A stretch of 39,388 nucleotides of DNA, from NCBI GenBank assembly GCA_022801435.1, contig JAAWSG010000018.1:1-39388 (forward strand). Reading direction: 5' to 3'. The position numbers were made by a program, and so were the translations under genes. The notes beneath the pieces are model-generated. The model did no database searches, was not told where the DNA came from, and saw only the letters and a program-made list of their open reading frames with translations. This document shows positions 15,124 through 24,037 of the stretch, piece after piece (the first letter of the stretch is position 1; each line of letters begins with the position of its first letter). This DNA comes from Lawsonibacter sp. (GTDB taxonomy: Bacteria > Bacillota > Clostridia > Oscillospirales > Oscillospiraceae).

Positions 15124-16764
15124 ATGGAAACCACCCAGACATTGCAGTCCCCCCAGGACACAGAACCCAAAAAGGAGAAGAAGCGCCCCGCCCTCAAGCT
15201 GCCCAGGCGGCCCAAAAAGCTGCTGCGGCTGGCGGTCCTGCTGGCCATAGCAGGGGCGGGGGTCTACTGGTTCACCCTCCGGCCCCAGCAGGCCCCCGGC
15301 GGCGGGCTCCAGGGACAGTACATTCCGGACACGGTCCAGCGGCGGGACCTGACGACCGCGGTGTCCGGCACAGGGACCATCACGCCCATTGACTCCTACT
15401 ACCTCAAGCCCCTGGTCACCGGCGAGGTGCTGGAGGCCCCCTTTGAGGTGGGGGACCGGGTGGAGAAGGGGGATGTGCTCTACCGCCTGGACGCGGGGGA
15501 CGCCCAGATGAACATCCAGCAGTCCGAACTGTCGGTGCGGCAGGCCCAGAAGGGCTATGACGACCTGGCCAAGAACCTCACCGTCCGGGCGGGGGCGGAG
15601 GGAGTGGTCCAGCAGGTGCTGGTCCAGAAGGGGGACACGGTGGCCCCCGGCTCCCCCATCGCGGAGATTGCGGACACCTCCACCCTCACCCTCACCCTGC
15701 CCTTCCACTCCGCTGACGCCCAGCGGGTCTTCCCCGGCCAGAGCGCCCAGGTGACCATCGCCGGGAGCTTGGAGGTACTGCCTGGGACGGTGGAGTCGGT
15801 CTCCACCGCCGACCTGGTGGGGACGGGCGGGGCCCTGGTGCGGAACGTGAAGCTTCGGGTGGAGAATCCCGGGGCCCTCACCTGTGACCACTCCGCCACC
15901 GCGGAGGTGGGGGACATCTCCTGCGCCGGCAGCGGCAAATTCCAGGAGGCCCTGCGCCAGACCATCTCCGCCCAGGCCAGCGGGGAGGTCACCTCGGTCC
16001 CCGTCTCCGCCGGCAGCCGGGTGTCCGCCGGGGACGTGCTGGCCGAGCTGGGTGGGACCGCCGCCCAGAGCGCCCTGGAGGACCTGTCCATCGCCATGGA
16101 GAACGCCCGGCTCTCCCTCCAGCGGGCCCAGGACGCTTTGGAGAACTACACCATCCCCTCCCCCATCTCGGGCACAGTCATCGAGAAGAACGTGAAGGCC
16201 GGGGACAACGTGAACAACATTGAATCTGGCTCCCTGGCTGTGATCTACGACCTGAGCTACCTGAAGCTGGAGATGAACATCAGCGAGCTGGACCTGAGCA
16301 AAATTCAGGAGGGCCAAACGGTGGATATCACCGCCGACGCCATCCCCGGCCAGGTCTTCCAGGGCAAGGTGGACCGGGTGAGCATCAACGGGACCACCAC
16401 CAACGGCTTTACCACCTACCCCGCCACCATACTGCTGGAAGACTACGGCGGACTGAACCCCGGCATGAACGTCTCCGCCGACATCGTGGTGGAGCGGAAG
16501 GAACAGGCCCTGACCATCCCCGCTTCGGCGGTGCAGAGGGGAGACACGGTGCTGGTCCCCCTGGAGGGCTGCCTGTCGGAGGACGGAGCCGCCGTGGCCG
16601 ACCCCTCCAAGGTGGAGGAGCGGACCGTCACCCTGGGGGGCGGAGACGGGGAGTTCGTGGAGATCACCTCCGGACTGAGCGAGGGGGAGACGGTCCTGGT
16701 CCCCCTCCAGGCCCAGGGCGGCATGAACGGCGGAGGAGCGGCTATGACACCCGCGGGAGGTTGA
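15124..16764 (+). CDS. Efflux membrane fusion (HlyD/MacA-type) protein, tandemly duplicated core
   Basis: This 546-residue protein links a MacB-type ABC exporter to the outside of the cell. A basic cytoplasmic stretch and one anchor helix (about 34-50, LLRLAVLLAIAGAGVYWF) are followed by two copies of a lipoyl-plus-barrel module. Copy 1 has GEVLEAPFEVGDRVEKGDVL and VVQQVLVQKGDTVAPGSPI; copy 2 has GEVTSVPVSAGSRVSAGDVL and GTVIEKNVKAGDNVNNIESG. Typical MacA has one such core and is about 370 residues. ATG 15124 is seven bases from AGGAG; ATG 15118 in the same frame sits only one base from it. The ATPase and permease follow directly. Substrate is unknown: macrolide, peptide or lipid export are all compatible. 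Confidence 0.9.
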   Translation: METTQTLQSPQDTEPKKEKKRPALKLPRRPKKLLRLAVLLAIAGAGVYWFTLRPQQAPGGGLQGQYIPDTVQRRDLTTAVSGTGTITPIDSYYLKPLVTGEVLEAPFEVGDRVEKGDVLYRLDAGDAQMNIQQSELSVRQAQKGYDDLAKNLTVRAGAEGVVQQVLVQKGDTVAPGSPIAEIADTSTLTLTLPFHSADAQRVFPGQSAQVTIAGSLEVLPGTVESVSTADLVGTGGALVRNVKLRVENPGALTCDHSATAEVGDISCAGSGKFQEALRQTISAQASGEVTSVPVSAGSRVSAGDVLAELGGTAAQSALEDLSIAMENARLSLQRAQDALENYTIPSPISGTVIEKNVKAGDNVNNIESGSLAVIYDLSYLKLEMNISELDLSKIQEGQTVDITADAIPGQVFQGKVDRVSINGTTTNGFTTYPATILLEDYGGLNPGMNVSADIVVERKEQALTIPASAVQRGDTVLVPLEGCLSEDGAAVADPSKVEERTVTLGGGDGEFVEITSGLSEGETVLVPLQAQGGMNGGGAAMTPAGG

Positions 16765-16768
16765 GGAA

Positions 16769-17503
16769 GTGGAACACCTCATTGAACTGAACAACATCTA
16801 TAAAATCTATCAGATGGGCTCGGAGACGGTCCACGCCCTGGACGGGGTGGACCTGACCATCGACCGGGGGGAGTTCGTGGCCATTGTGGGCTCCTCCGGG
16901 TCGGGCAAATCCACCGCCATGAACATCATCGGCTGTCTGGACGTGCCCACCTCGGGGAGCTACCACCTGGGGGGTGTGGACGTGTCCACCATGGACGACG
17001 ACCAGCAGGCGGAGATACGCAACAAAATGCTGGGGTTCATCTTCCAGCAGTACAACCTGATCCCCAAGCTGTCCGTGCTGGAGAACGTGGAGCTGCCCCT
17101 GCTGTACGCCGGGGTGGACAGCGGCGAGCGGCGGGAGCGGGCCCTGAGCTCCCTGGAGCGGGTGGGGCTGCGGGACAAGGGAAAAAATCTGCCCTCCCAG
17201 CTGTCCGGCGGCCAGCAGCAGCGGGTCTCCATCGCCCGGGCGCTGGCCGGGGACCCCAGTCTGATTCTGGCCGACGAGCCCACCGGCGCCCTGGACTCCC
17301 GCACGGGCCGGGAGGTGCTGGGCTTCCTCAAGCAGCTGCACCGGGAGGGAAACACGGTGGTCCTCATCACCCATGACAACTCCATCGCCGTGAAGGCCGA
17401 CCGCATTGTCAGGCTCCAGGATGGAAAGATCATCTATGACGGCGATTCCCGCGACCCCCGGGCGGTGGTCCAGCCCCACGAGGAAGAGGAGGAGTCTTTA
17501 TGA
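16769..17503 (+). CDS. ABC transporter ATP-binding protein, MacB/LolD type
   Basis: The 244-residue ATPase powers the export complex. Walker A GSSGSGKST is at about 41-49, the Q-loop reads FIFQQYNLIPKLSVLENVELPL, the signature is LSGGQQQRVSIARAL, Walker B is LILADEPTGALD and the H-loop is VLITHDN. The FQQYNLIP and LDSRTGREVL wording is characteristic of the MacB/LolD/FtsE group. The start is GTG 16769, eight bases after GGAGG and four bases past the fusion protein stop. Its stop overlaps the permease ATG by four bases (ATGA), implying coupled translation. The last 15 residues are an acidic tail (HEEEEESL). Confidence 0.96.
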   Translation: MEHLIELNNIYKIYQMGSETVHALDGVDLTIDRGEFVAIVGSSGSGKSTAMNIIGCLDVPTSGSYHLGGVDVSTMDDDQQAEIRNKMLGFIFQQYNLIPKLSVLENVELPLLYAGVDSGERRERALSSLERVGLRDKGKNLPSQLSGGQQQRVSIARALAGDPSLILADEPTGALDSRTGREVLGFLKQLHREGNTVVLITHDNSIAVKADRIVRLQDGKIIYDGDSRDPRAVVQPHEEEEESL

Positions 17504-18744
17504 ATTTTACCCAATCCTTCCGGCTGGCCATCAAATCCCTGACCACCAGCAAAATGCGGGCCCTGCTCACCATGCTGGGCATCATCATCGGGGTGGGGGC
17601 GGTCATCGTCATCCTCTCCCTGGGCAACGGCCTGACGGGGATGGTCCAGCAGCAGGTGGACAAACTGGGCATCAACATGATCCAGGCCCAGCTCTTCGGC
17701 GGGACCGAGGACGGACTGCCCGACCCGGAGGAGATGTATGACTTGGTGGAGGCAAACGCGGACATCCTCACCGGCGTATCCCCCTATCTGGGGGTCAATG
17801 CCGTGGTCCGCCACGGCAGCGACAAATTCGACCGAACCAGCCTCTACGGCGTCAGCGAGATCATGTACAACGCCGCCACCGGCTACACCATCGATGGCGA
17901 GCAGCTGGCGAAGGGCCGCTTCATCAGCTATATGGACGTGGAGCGGCGGGAAAACATCTGCGTCATCGGGGCCTATCTGGAGCAGGAGGCCTTTGACGGA
18001 GACGCCCTGGGGAAACAGCTCTCCATCGACGGCCGGCCCCTCACGGTGGTGGGGGTGCTCAAGCGCAACGCCGAGCTGGAGATGCTCCCCGGCAGCCAGG
18101 ACGACCAGATATACCTCCCCTACACCACCGCCCTGGAGATCATAGGCAGCCGGTGGGTCAATTTTTACATCTTCACCAGCTCCTCCGGGGAGACCGCCCA
18201 GGCCGCCAAGAACATCCTGGTCAGCTGGCTCAACGACTTTTTCCGGACGGACGATGGGGAGTACCGGTACTTCTATGTGATCACTATGGCGGAGCAGGCC
18301 AACCAAATCAACGCCATGATGGGGGTGGCTATGGGAGTGCTGGTGGCCATCGCGGCCATCTCTCTGCTGGTGGGGGGCATCGGCATCATGAACATCATGC
18401 TGGTCTCCGTCACTGAGCGCACCCGGGAGATCGGGGTGCGGAAATCCCTGGGGGCCAAGCGGCGGGACATCCGGAGCCAGTTCGTCATCGAGGCCGGGAC
18501 CACCTCCGCCATCGGGGGACTGCTGGGCATCGGCTTCGGCTGGCTGCTGGCCAAGGGCATCGGCGCGGTGCTGGGGGGAATGCTTTCTGAAAATATGGGC
18601 GGCGGTGTCTTCGACGCTACCCCCACCATGGGTGCGATCCTTCTCAGCTTTGGGGTGTCGGTGGGCATCGGGGTCCTGTTCGGATACCTGCCCGCCAACA
18701 AGGCCGCCAAGCTCAACCCCATCGACGCGCTGCGGTACGACTGA
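17500..18744 (+). CDS. MacB-like ABC transporter permease (FtsX fold)
   Basis: The 414-residue permease has the MacB/FtsX layout: helix 1 near residues 25-47 after SLTTSKMRALLTMLGIIIGVGAV, a large extracytoplasmic MacB_PCD domain (about 50-265), then three helices in the FtsX domain with VGGIGIMNIMLVSVTERTRE and IGVRKSLGAKRRDIRSQF. The end GYLPANKAAKLNPIDALRYD is the standard MacB ending. Four helices and about 400 residues match non-fused MacB permeases of Gram-positives, where the ATPase is separate, as here. It works with the two preceding products as a tripartite-like exporter; no outer membrane partner is expected in this lineage. Confidence 0.96.
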   Translation: MNFTQSFRLAIKSLTTSKMRALLTMLGIIIGVGAVIVILSLGNGLTGMVQQQVDKLGINMIQAQLFGGTEDGLPDPEEMYDLVEANADILTGVSPYLGVNAVVRHGSDKFDRTSLYGVSEIMYNAATGYTIDGEQLAKGRFISYMDVERRENICVIGAYLEQEAFDGDALGKQLSIDGRPLTVVGVLKRNAELEMLPGSQDDQIYLPYTTALEIIGSRWVNFYIFTSSSGETAQAAKNILVSWLNDFFRTDDGEYRYFYVITMAEQANQINAMMGVAMGVLVAIAAISLLVGGIGIMNIMLVSVTERTREIGVRKSLGAKRRDIRSQFVIEAGTTSAIGGLLGIGFGWLLAKGIGAVLGGMLSENMGGGVFDATPTMGAILLSFGVSVGIGVLFGYLPANKAAKLNPIDALRYD

Positions 18745-18772
18745 GCCCCAGCACGCCCCAATCATTCTGTGG

Positions 18773-18790
18773 ACACGACAAGTCGTGTCT
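18773..18790. repeat. Second copy of the GACACGAC palindrome
   Basis: GACACGAC, centre AA, GTCGTGTC lies between the permease stop and the SLH-protein start. The same arms occur in the core of the 12596-12683 element. No outer nested arms and no T-run are present here, so it is not an evident terminator. Confidence 0.65.
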
Positions 18791-18821
18791 CGACATTCCG
18801 AATCGGAAAGGAAGAGAACCT

Positions 18822-20705
18822 ATGAACAAGAAGCGTCTGACGGCGGGAGCCGCGGCTGTCTGTTTGAGTCTGACCCTGTGCCTCCCCATCTCCGCCGCCG
18901 GTGGAGGGGCCTCGCTGGAGGAGGCCAGTCAGGTGGTGTCCGCCCTGGGCATCCTGGCGGGGGACGAGAGCGGAAATCTGAACCTGTCCCGGCGGGTGAC
19001 CCGGGCGGAGTTTGTAACCATGGCGGTCAAAGCATCCCCCGGCGGGGAGCTGGTGGGACAGGCCGCCACCTCCCCCTATCCCGACGTGCCCCGGGACCAC
19101 TGGGCCAGCGGCTATGTGGAGGCGGGGGTGAGCCGGGGCCTGATCTCGGGCTACAGCGACGGGACCTTCCGCCCCGGGCTGGAAATCAAGCTGGCCGAGG
19201 GGGTGACCATCGCCCTGTCCCTGCTGGGCTATGGGCCGGAGGATTTTTCCGGGGCCTACCCCACCGGTCAGATGGCCCTCTACCACAGTCTCCGGCTGGA
19301 CCGGGGGATGAGCGCCTCCGGGCCCTCCGACCCCATGACCCGGCAGGACGCCCTGTACCTGTTCTATAACCTCCTCTCCGCCCGGACCAAGGAGGGCTCC
19401 CCCTACCTCAACACCTTGGGGTACAGCCTGAACGCCGCCGGAGAGCCCGACCTGCTCTCCCTCATCAACGGGGAGATGGAGGGCCCCATCGTGGCCCAGG
19501 GCTCCAACTGGCGGGAGCAGCTCCCCTTCCCCCCCGCCCAGGGGAAGGTTTTTCGGGACGGGGCCAGTGTCTCCCCCTCCGCCCTGCGGGAGTACGACCT
19601 GATCTACTGGAACCCCTCCGCCGGGACGGTCTGGGCCTGCTCGAAGAAGCTCTCCGGCACAATCCAGGCCCTGGAGCCCTCCACCTCCAGCCCCACCTCG
19701 GTGACGGTGGCGGGCCGGAGCTACCCCATTGAGACCTCCGCCGCCGCCTACGCCCTGTCAAACCTGGGCAGCTTCCACGTGGGGGACAGCGTGACCCTCC
19801 TGCTGGGCCGGAGCGGCGGGGTGGCGGGCGTGGTGGACGCCTCGGTCGCCGCCCCCTCCGGCGAGCGGGTGGGGGTGGTCACCGCCGTCACCCAGGAGCC
19901 CGTCCCCGACGGACACGGGGGGACCTATGTGACCCAGATGGTCACCCTCCTGGCCACCGACGGGGAGGAGTACCAGTATCAGTACCAGGGGACCGGGATG
20001 CGGACCGGCGCGGTGGTTCGGGCCGCCGTCTCCCCCCAGACCGGGGAGGTCACCCTGGGCCGCGCCTCCAGCGTCCCCGTCTCGGGCACGGTGAACCGGG
20101 ATGGGACCAAGCTGGGCAAGTACAGCTTCGCCCAGGGAATCCGTATCCTGGATGTCAGCGACCACCGGGGGATCATCGTCTACCCCAGCCGGCTGGCCAA
20201 CCTGGAGCTCACCAGCGGGATGGTGCGCTACTGCGGGCTTAACGGCCAGGGGGAGATCGAAAAGCTTATTCTGGACGATGTCACCGGGGACGCCTACCAC
20301 TACGGGGTGCTCATCGGAGTGGAGCAGCTGGGGGACGAGTCCTACTCCTCCTACAGCTATACCTATGACATCGCCGGGACGCCGGGGTCGGTGATGGGCG
20401 TTTCCACCAAATATCCCGTCTCCTCCGCCACCCCCATCCGCCTGCTGGGGGAGATCGGACAGCCTGACCGGCTCCAGTCCCTGACCAGCGCGGGGCGGGG
20501 AGGCTTGGTGGGCGGACAGTTCGTCTCCGAGGGACGGCACTACGCCCTGGCCCCCAACGTGCTGGTCTATGAGGTGCGGGATAATGTCTACACCCTGTCC
20601 AGCCTGGCCCGGGCGGAGAGCGGGGAGTTCTCCCTCACCGCCTGGTACGACCGGCCGGAGAGCGCCGGAGGCCGTATCCGGGTCATCCTGGCAAAGCCTG
20701 TCTAA
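18822..20705 (+). CDS. Exported protein with S-layer homology (SLH) domain
   Basis: The 627-residue protein has a signal peptide (MNKKRLTAGAAAVCLSLTLC, cleavage near SAA at 23-26). SLH-type repeats follow: one partial repeat at about 34-72 (ALGILAGDESGNLNLSRRVT, RAEFVTMAV) and a clear one at 86-137 (YPDVPRDHWASGYVEAGVSRG, GYSDGTFRPG, LAEGVTIALSLLGY). A possible third, degenerate one follows. SLH domains bind pyruvylated secondary cell wall polymers. The remaining 450 residues are beta-rich with no recognised enzyme motif and may be repeated small barrels (VTVAGRSYPI, VTLLATDGEEYQYQYQ). ATG 18822 follows AAGGAAGAG. It is downstream of the exporter, but a palindrome separates them, so co-transcription is uncertain. 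Confidence 0.88.
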   Translation: MNKKRLTAGAAAVCLSLTLCLPISAAGGGASLEEASQVVSALGILAGDESGNLNLSRRVTRAEFVTMAVKASPGGELVGQAATSPYPDVPRDHWASGYVEAGVSRGLISGYSDGTFRPGLEIKLAEGVTIALSLLGYGPEDFSGAYPTGQMALYHSLRLDRGMSASGPSDPMTRQDALYLFYNLLSARTKEGSPYLNTLGYSLNAAGEPDLLSLINGEMEGPIVAQGSNWREQLPFPPAQGKVFRDGASVSPSALREYDLIYWNPSAGTVWACSKKLSGTIQALEPSTSSPTSVTVAGRSYPIETSAAAYALSNLGSFHVGDSVTLLLGRSGGVAGVVDASVAAPSGERVGVVTAVTQEPVPDGHGGTYVTQMVTLLATDGEEYQYQYQGTGMRTGAVVRAAVSPQTGEVTLGRASSVPVSGTVNRDGTKLGKYSFAQGIRILDVSDHRGIIVYPSRLANLELTSGMVRYCGLNGQGEIEKLILDDVTGDAYHYGVLIGVEQLGDESYSSYSYTYDIAGTPGSVMGVSTKYPVSSATPIRLLGEIGQPDRLQSLTSAGRGGLVGGQFVSEGRHYALAPNVLVYEVRDNVYTLSSLARAESGEFSLTAWYDRPESAGGRIRVILAKPV

Positions 20706-20711
20706 AATAGC

Positions 20712-20753
20712 CACCCCCGCCGCGGTCTGTTCAGCGGCGGGGGTGATTTTTTG
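20712..20753 (+). terminator. Intrinsic terminator after the SLH protein gene
   Basis: Perfect 12-bp stem CACCCCCGCCGC (20712-20723) with GCGGCGGGGGTG (20734-20745), then A and six T. Confidence 0.95.
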
Positions 20754-20770
20754 TCAGTGTTTTTTCTTGG

Positions 20771-21040
20771 TTAGAGTGATAGAGGCGATTTGCCGGTGAT
20801 CCCGAGGTTTTTCTCCACGGCTTCAAGAGTCAGCCAGCCTTTCTCCTCCCCGGACCGCCTTCCCTTTTCAAGCTCATTCATCAGCCGGATGGTGGCTGCC
20901 AGCTTTTCATAGTCCCGCATGTCCACAATGGCGTACCTGCCCCGGCCGTTCTTGGTCAGAAAGACGGGGGACCCCTCCGCGACATCCTGCAAAACCTCGT
21001 TGTAGTTTCGCAGGTCGGAAACCGGTTTGATATTCGGCAT
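20771..21040 (-). CDS. Phd/YefM-family antitoxin without a visible toxin
   Basis: The 89-residue protein starts MPNIKPVSDLRNYNEVLQDV and continues EGSPVFLTKNGRGRYAIVDM, RDYEKLAATIRLMNELEKG. This is the Phd/YefM antitoxin fold: the N-terminal half dimerises and binds DNA, and the C-terminal tail (GWLTLEAVEKNLGI) would normally wrap a RelE, Doc or VapC-like toxin. ATG 21040 follows AAGGAG by nine bases; an upstream in-frame start at 21166 would run over the promoter and is rejected. Downstream is the terminator of the convergent SLH gene and upstream is the ileS terminator, so no toxin gene is present. It may act as a stand-alone repressor or pair with a toxin elsewhere. Confidence 0.87.
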   Translation of the reverse strand: MPNIKPVSDLRNYNEVLQDVAEGSPVFLTKNGRGRYAIVDMRDYEKLAATIRLMNELEKGRRSGEEKGWLTLEAVEKNLGITGKSPLSL

Positions 21041-21064
21041 GTTACCCAGCTCCTTTCTGACCCT

Positions 21065-21093
21065 AGTATACACCGGTTTGCTGTAAAATTCAA
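21065..21093 (-). promoter_or_regulatory. Promoter of the Phd/YefM gene
   Basis: Minus-strand -35 TTGAAT (21088-21093) and -10 TATACT (21065-21070), spacer 17. It supports the short ATG start at 21040. Confidence 0.75.
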
Positions 21094-21163
21094 CGTAAAA
21101 TTTTGCTTCAGAAAAGCGTTGTTCAGGGAGATTCAACCAAAAAGATGACCCCCCCGATAAATG

Positions 21164-21214
21164 CAAATTTGTAAAAGAGCCCGCCCGGCACGAGCGTAAA
21201 CTGAGCCGGGCGGG
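21164..21214 (-). terminator. Terminator after ileS
   Basis: CCCGCCCGGC (21180-21189) with GCCGGGCGGG (21205-21214), perfect 10 bp. On the minus strand it is followed by GCTCTTTTACAAATTT, a modest U-rich tail. Confidence 0.78.
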
Positions 21215-21221
21215 GGTTGTG

Positions 21222-24005
21222 TTATTCGATCTCGATGGCGGGCATAGCCTGGACCACGCGGGCGCACCGGGGGCAGAGGGTGGGGTGCTTGGCGCTGGCT
21301 CCCACGGTGGGGAGGACCTTCCAGCACCGCTCGCACTTCTGACCGGCGGCGGGCTCCACGTCCACCTTCAGGACGTTCATATCGCTCTTTTGCACCTCCG
21401 CCTGGGAGACGATGAGGATATCGGCCAAAGTGTCCGCATCCATCCCGTCCAGGGCGGTCTCAAAGGCGGGGACGGTGAGCACGATCTTCGCCTCCAGGCT
21501 CTTGCCGATCTCCTTCTTGTTCCGGGCGGTTTCCAGGGCCTGGTTGACTACATCCCGCAGCTTGATGACCTTGTCCCACCGCTCCATAGCCGTGCTGTCC
21601 AGGGCGTACTGGACGAAGGGCCGGTTCATCTCATTGAGCAGGACGTTCCGGGGGTCGTCTCCCTCCTGGTGGGGCATGGCCAGCCAGATCTCATCGCAGG
21701 TGAAGGCCAGGATGGGGGCGAAGAGCTTGGTGATGGTGTCCAGAATCATCCACAGGGCGGTCTGGGCGGAGCGGCGGAGCAGGCCGTCCTTCTCCTCGCA
21801 GTACAGCCGGTCCTTGATAATGTCCAGGTAGAAGGAGGACAGCTCCACCACGCAGAAGTCGTTGATGGCGTGGGAGACCACGTGGTACTCAAAGTTGTCG
21901 TAGGCGGCGAAGCACTTTTCAATGAGCTGGTTCAGCTTGCTGATGGCCCAGCGGTCCAGCTCCGCCATCTCCTCCGGCCTGACCAGATTGTTGGGGTCGA
22001 AGCCGTCCAGGTTGCCCAGGCAGTACCGGGCGGTGTTGCGGAACTTCAGGTAGTTCTGAGAAAGCTGCTTAAAGATGCTGTCGGAGCAGCGCACGTCCAC
22101 ATGATAGTCGGCGGAGCCGGCCCACAGGCGGATCAGGTCGGCGCCGTACTTTTTGAAAATGTCGGCGGGGTCCACGCCGTTGCCCAGGGATTTGTGCATG
22201 GCCTTGCCCTCGCCGTCCACCGTCCAGCCGTGGGTGACGCACTCCCGGAAGGGCGCCCCCTTGCCCAGAGCGCCCACGGCGGTGAGGAGGGAGGACTGGA
22301 ACCATCCGCGGTACTGGTCCAGGCCCTCCATATAGACGGTGGCGGGCCAGAACCCCTGGTCCTTCTGCATGGAGGCGAAGTGGGTGGAGCCCGAGTCGAA
22401 CCAGCCGTCCAGGGTGTCCTCCTCCTTGGTGAAGCCGGACTTGCTCCCGCAGTGGGGGCAGGCAAAATCCTTGGGCAGGATGTCCGCCGCCTCCATCTCG
22501 TACCAGGCGTTGGAGCCCTTCTCGCCAAAGAGGGCGGAGACGGCGGCGATGGTCTCATCGGTGCAGATGGGCTTGCCGCAGTCCGCGCAGTAGAATACCG
22601 GGATGGGCAGGCCCCACCGGCGCTGGCGGGAGATGCACCAGTCGGTCCGCTCCTGAATCATGGACTTCATCCGGTCGATGCCCCAGCCGGGGACCCAGCG
22701 GACCTGGTCGCAGGCGGCCATGGCGGCGTCCTTGAAGGCTTCCACCGAGCAGAACCACTGAGGGGTGGCCCGGAAGATGATGGGCTTCTTGCACCGCCAG
22801 CAGTGGGGGTAGGAGTGGACGATATCCTCACTGGCAAACAGCGCGCCGCTGGCCTTCATGTCGGCCAGGATGACGGGGTTGGAGTCGTCCGTCTTCATCC
22901 CGGCGTACTTGCCTGCGTACTCGGTGTGGCGGCCCCGGTCATCCACAGGGACCACCATGTCGATTTTGTACCGCTTACAGGTCTCGTAGTCGTCCGCGCC
23001 GAAGCCGGGGGCGGTGTGGACGCAGCCCGTGCCGGAGTCCATGGTGACGTACTCGGCGGTACACAGCTGGGAGGTCTTGTCCAGGAAGGGGTGCTGGGCC
23101 AGCATATACTCAAAGTCGGAGCCGGTGAAGGTGGCCGCCGTCTCATAGTGCTCGATGCCGCCCGCCTTCATGACCTTCCCGCAAAGAGCCTCGGCCAGGA
23201 TATACATCTCCCCGTTGTCCGCCTTCACCAGCACGTAGCTGTCCCGGGGGTGGAGGGCGATGGCCAGGTTGCCGGGGAGGGTCCAGATGGTGGTGGTCCA
23301 GATGAGGAAGTACATCTTGGATACGTCTCCGTACTGGCCCAGCTTGCCCTGGTCGTCCTTCACCTGGAACTTCACGTAGACGGTGGTACAGGGGTCGTCC
23401 TGGTACTCGATCTCCGCCTCGGCCAGGGCGGTCTCGTCGTGGGGACACCAGTACACCGGCTTGAGGCCCTTGTAGATATAGCCGTTTTTGTACATGGCCC
23501 CGAAAATCTTGACCTCCTCCGCCTCAAAGCCGGGGTTCATGGTCAGGTAGGGGTTCTCCCAGTCGCCGATGACCCCCATCCGCCGAAAACCCTCCATCTG
23601 CACGTCCACGTAGTGCTGGGCGAACTCGTGGCAGGCGGTGCGGAACTCGGGGACCGACATGGCCTTGCGGTTGAGCTTATTCTGCTTGATGATGGCGGAC
23701 TCGATGGGCATTCCGTGGTTGTCCCAGCCGGGGATATAGGGGGTGTAGTACCCTCTCATGGCGGCGGTACGGGTAATAAAATCCTTGATGGACTTGTTCA
23801 GGGCGTGGCCCATATGGAGCGCCCCGTTGGAGAAGGGAGGGCCGTCGTGGAGGGAGTACAGGGGTTTCCCCTCGTTCTTCTTGAGCAGCTCGTGATAGAG
23901 GTCCAGCTCCTCCCAGCGCTTGAGCATCTCCGGCTCCCGCTTGGGCAGCCCCCCCCGCATGGGGAAGTCGGTCTTGGGCAGGTTGATGGTCTTGTTGTAA
24001 TCCAT
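21222..24005 (-). CDS. ileS: Isoleucyl-tRNA synthetase
   Basis: The 927-residue class Ia synthetase charges tRNA-Ile. The HIGH box is HMGH (64-67) in SNGALHMGHALNK. The KMSKS position reads AMHKS (602-606) in GEGKAMHKSLGN, a substituted form that keeps the catalytic lysine. The CP1 editing domain contains the TGCVHTAPGFGADDYE block. A zinc-ribbon tail near the C-terminus has CERC and CPRC pairs. ATG 24005 follows AAAGGAG by nine bases; the longer in-frame ATG at 24062 lies inside the upstream gene. Only 32 bases separate it from the upstream 24038-24544 gene, leaving no room for a T-box. The isoleucine T-box is instead 2.6 kb upstream, in front of three unrelated genes of the same orientation. 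Confidence 0.98.
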   Translation of the reverse strand: MDYNKTINLPKTDFPMRGGLPKREPEMLKRWEELDLYHELLKKNEGKPLYSLHDGPPFSNGALHMGHALNKSIKDFITRTAAMRGYYTPYIPGWDNHGMPIESAIIKQNKLNRKAMSVPEFRTACHEFAQHYVDVQMEGFRRMGVIGDWENPYLTMNPGFEAEEVKIFGAMYKNGYIYKGLKPVYWCPHDETALAEAEIEYQDDPCTTVYVKFQVKDDQGKLGQYGDVSKMYFLIWTTTIWTLPGNLAIALHPRDSYVLVKADNGEMYILAEALCGKVMKAGGIEHYETAATFTGSDFEYMLAQHPFLDKTSQLCTAEYVTMDSGTGCVHTAPGFGADDYETCKRYKIDMVVPVDDRGRHTEYAGKYAGMKTDDSNPVILADMKASGALFASEDIVHSYPHCWRCKKPIIFRATPQWFCSVEAFKDAAMAACDQVRWVPGWGIDRMKSMIQERTDWCISRQRRWGLPIPVFYCADCGKPICTDETIAAVSALFGEKGSNAWYEMEAADILPKDFACPHCGSKSGFTKEEDTLDGWFDSGSTHFASMQKDQGFWPATVYMEGLDQYRGWFQSSLLTAVGALGKGAPFRECVTHGWTVDGEGKAMHKSLGNGVDPADIFKKYGADLIRLWAGSADYHVDVRCSDSIFKQLSQNYLKFRNTARYCLGNLDGFDPNNLVRPEEMAELDRWAISKLNQLIEKCFAAYDNFEYHVVSHAINDFCVVELSSFYLDIIKDRLYCEEKDGLLRRSAQTALWMILDTITKLFAPILAFTCDEIWLAMPHQEGDDPRNVLLNEMNRPFVQYALDSTAMERWDKVIKLRDVVNQALETARNKKEIGKSLEAKIVLTVPAFETALDGMDADTLADILIVSQAEVQKSDMNVLKVDVEPAAGQKCERCWKVLPTVGASAKHPTLCPRCARVVQAMPAIEIE

Positions 24006-24037
24006 GTTGTATGACTCCTTTGCTTTATTGTGTTTGG

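Noticed and set aside
21219-24014. A 931-codon open frame on the plus strand opposite ileS
   Set aside because: It mirrors ileS codon structure (high-GC antisense frame), is rich in Gly/Val/His with no domain, and ileS is unambiguous.
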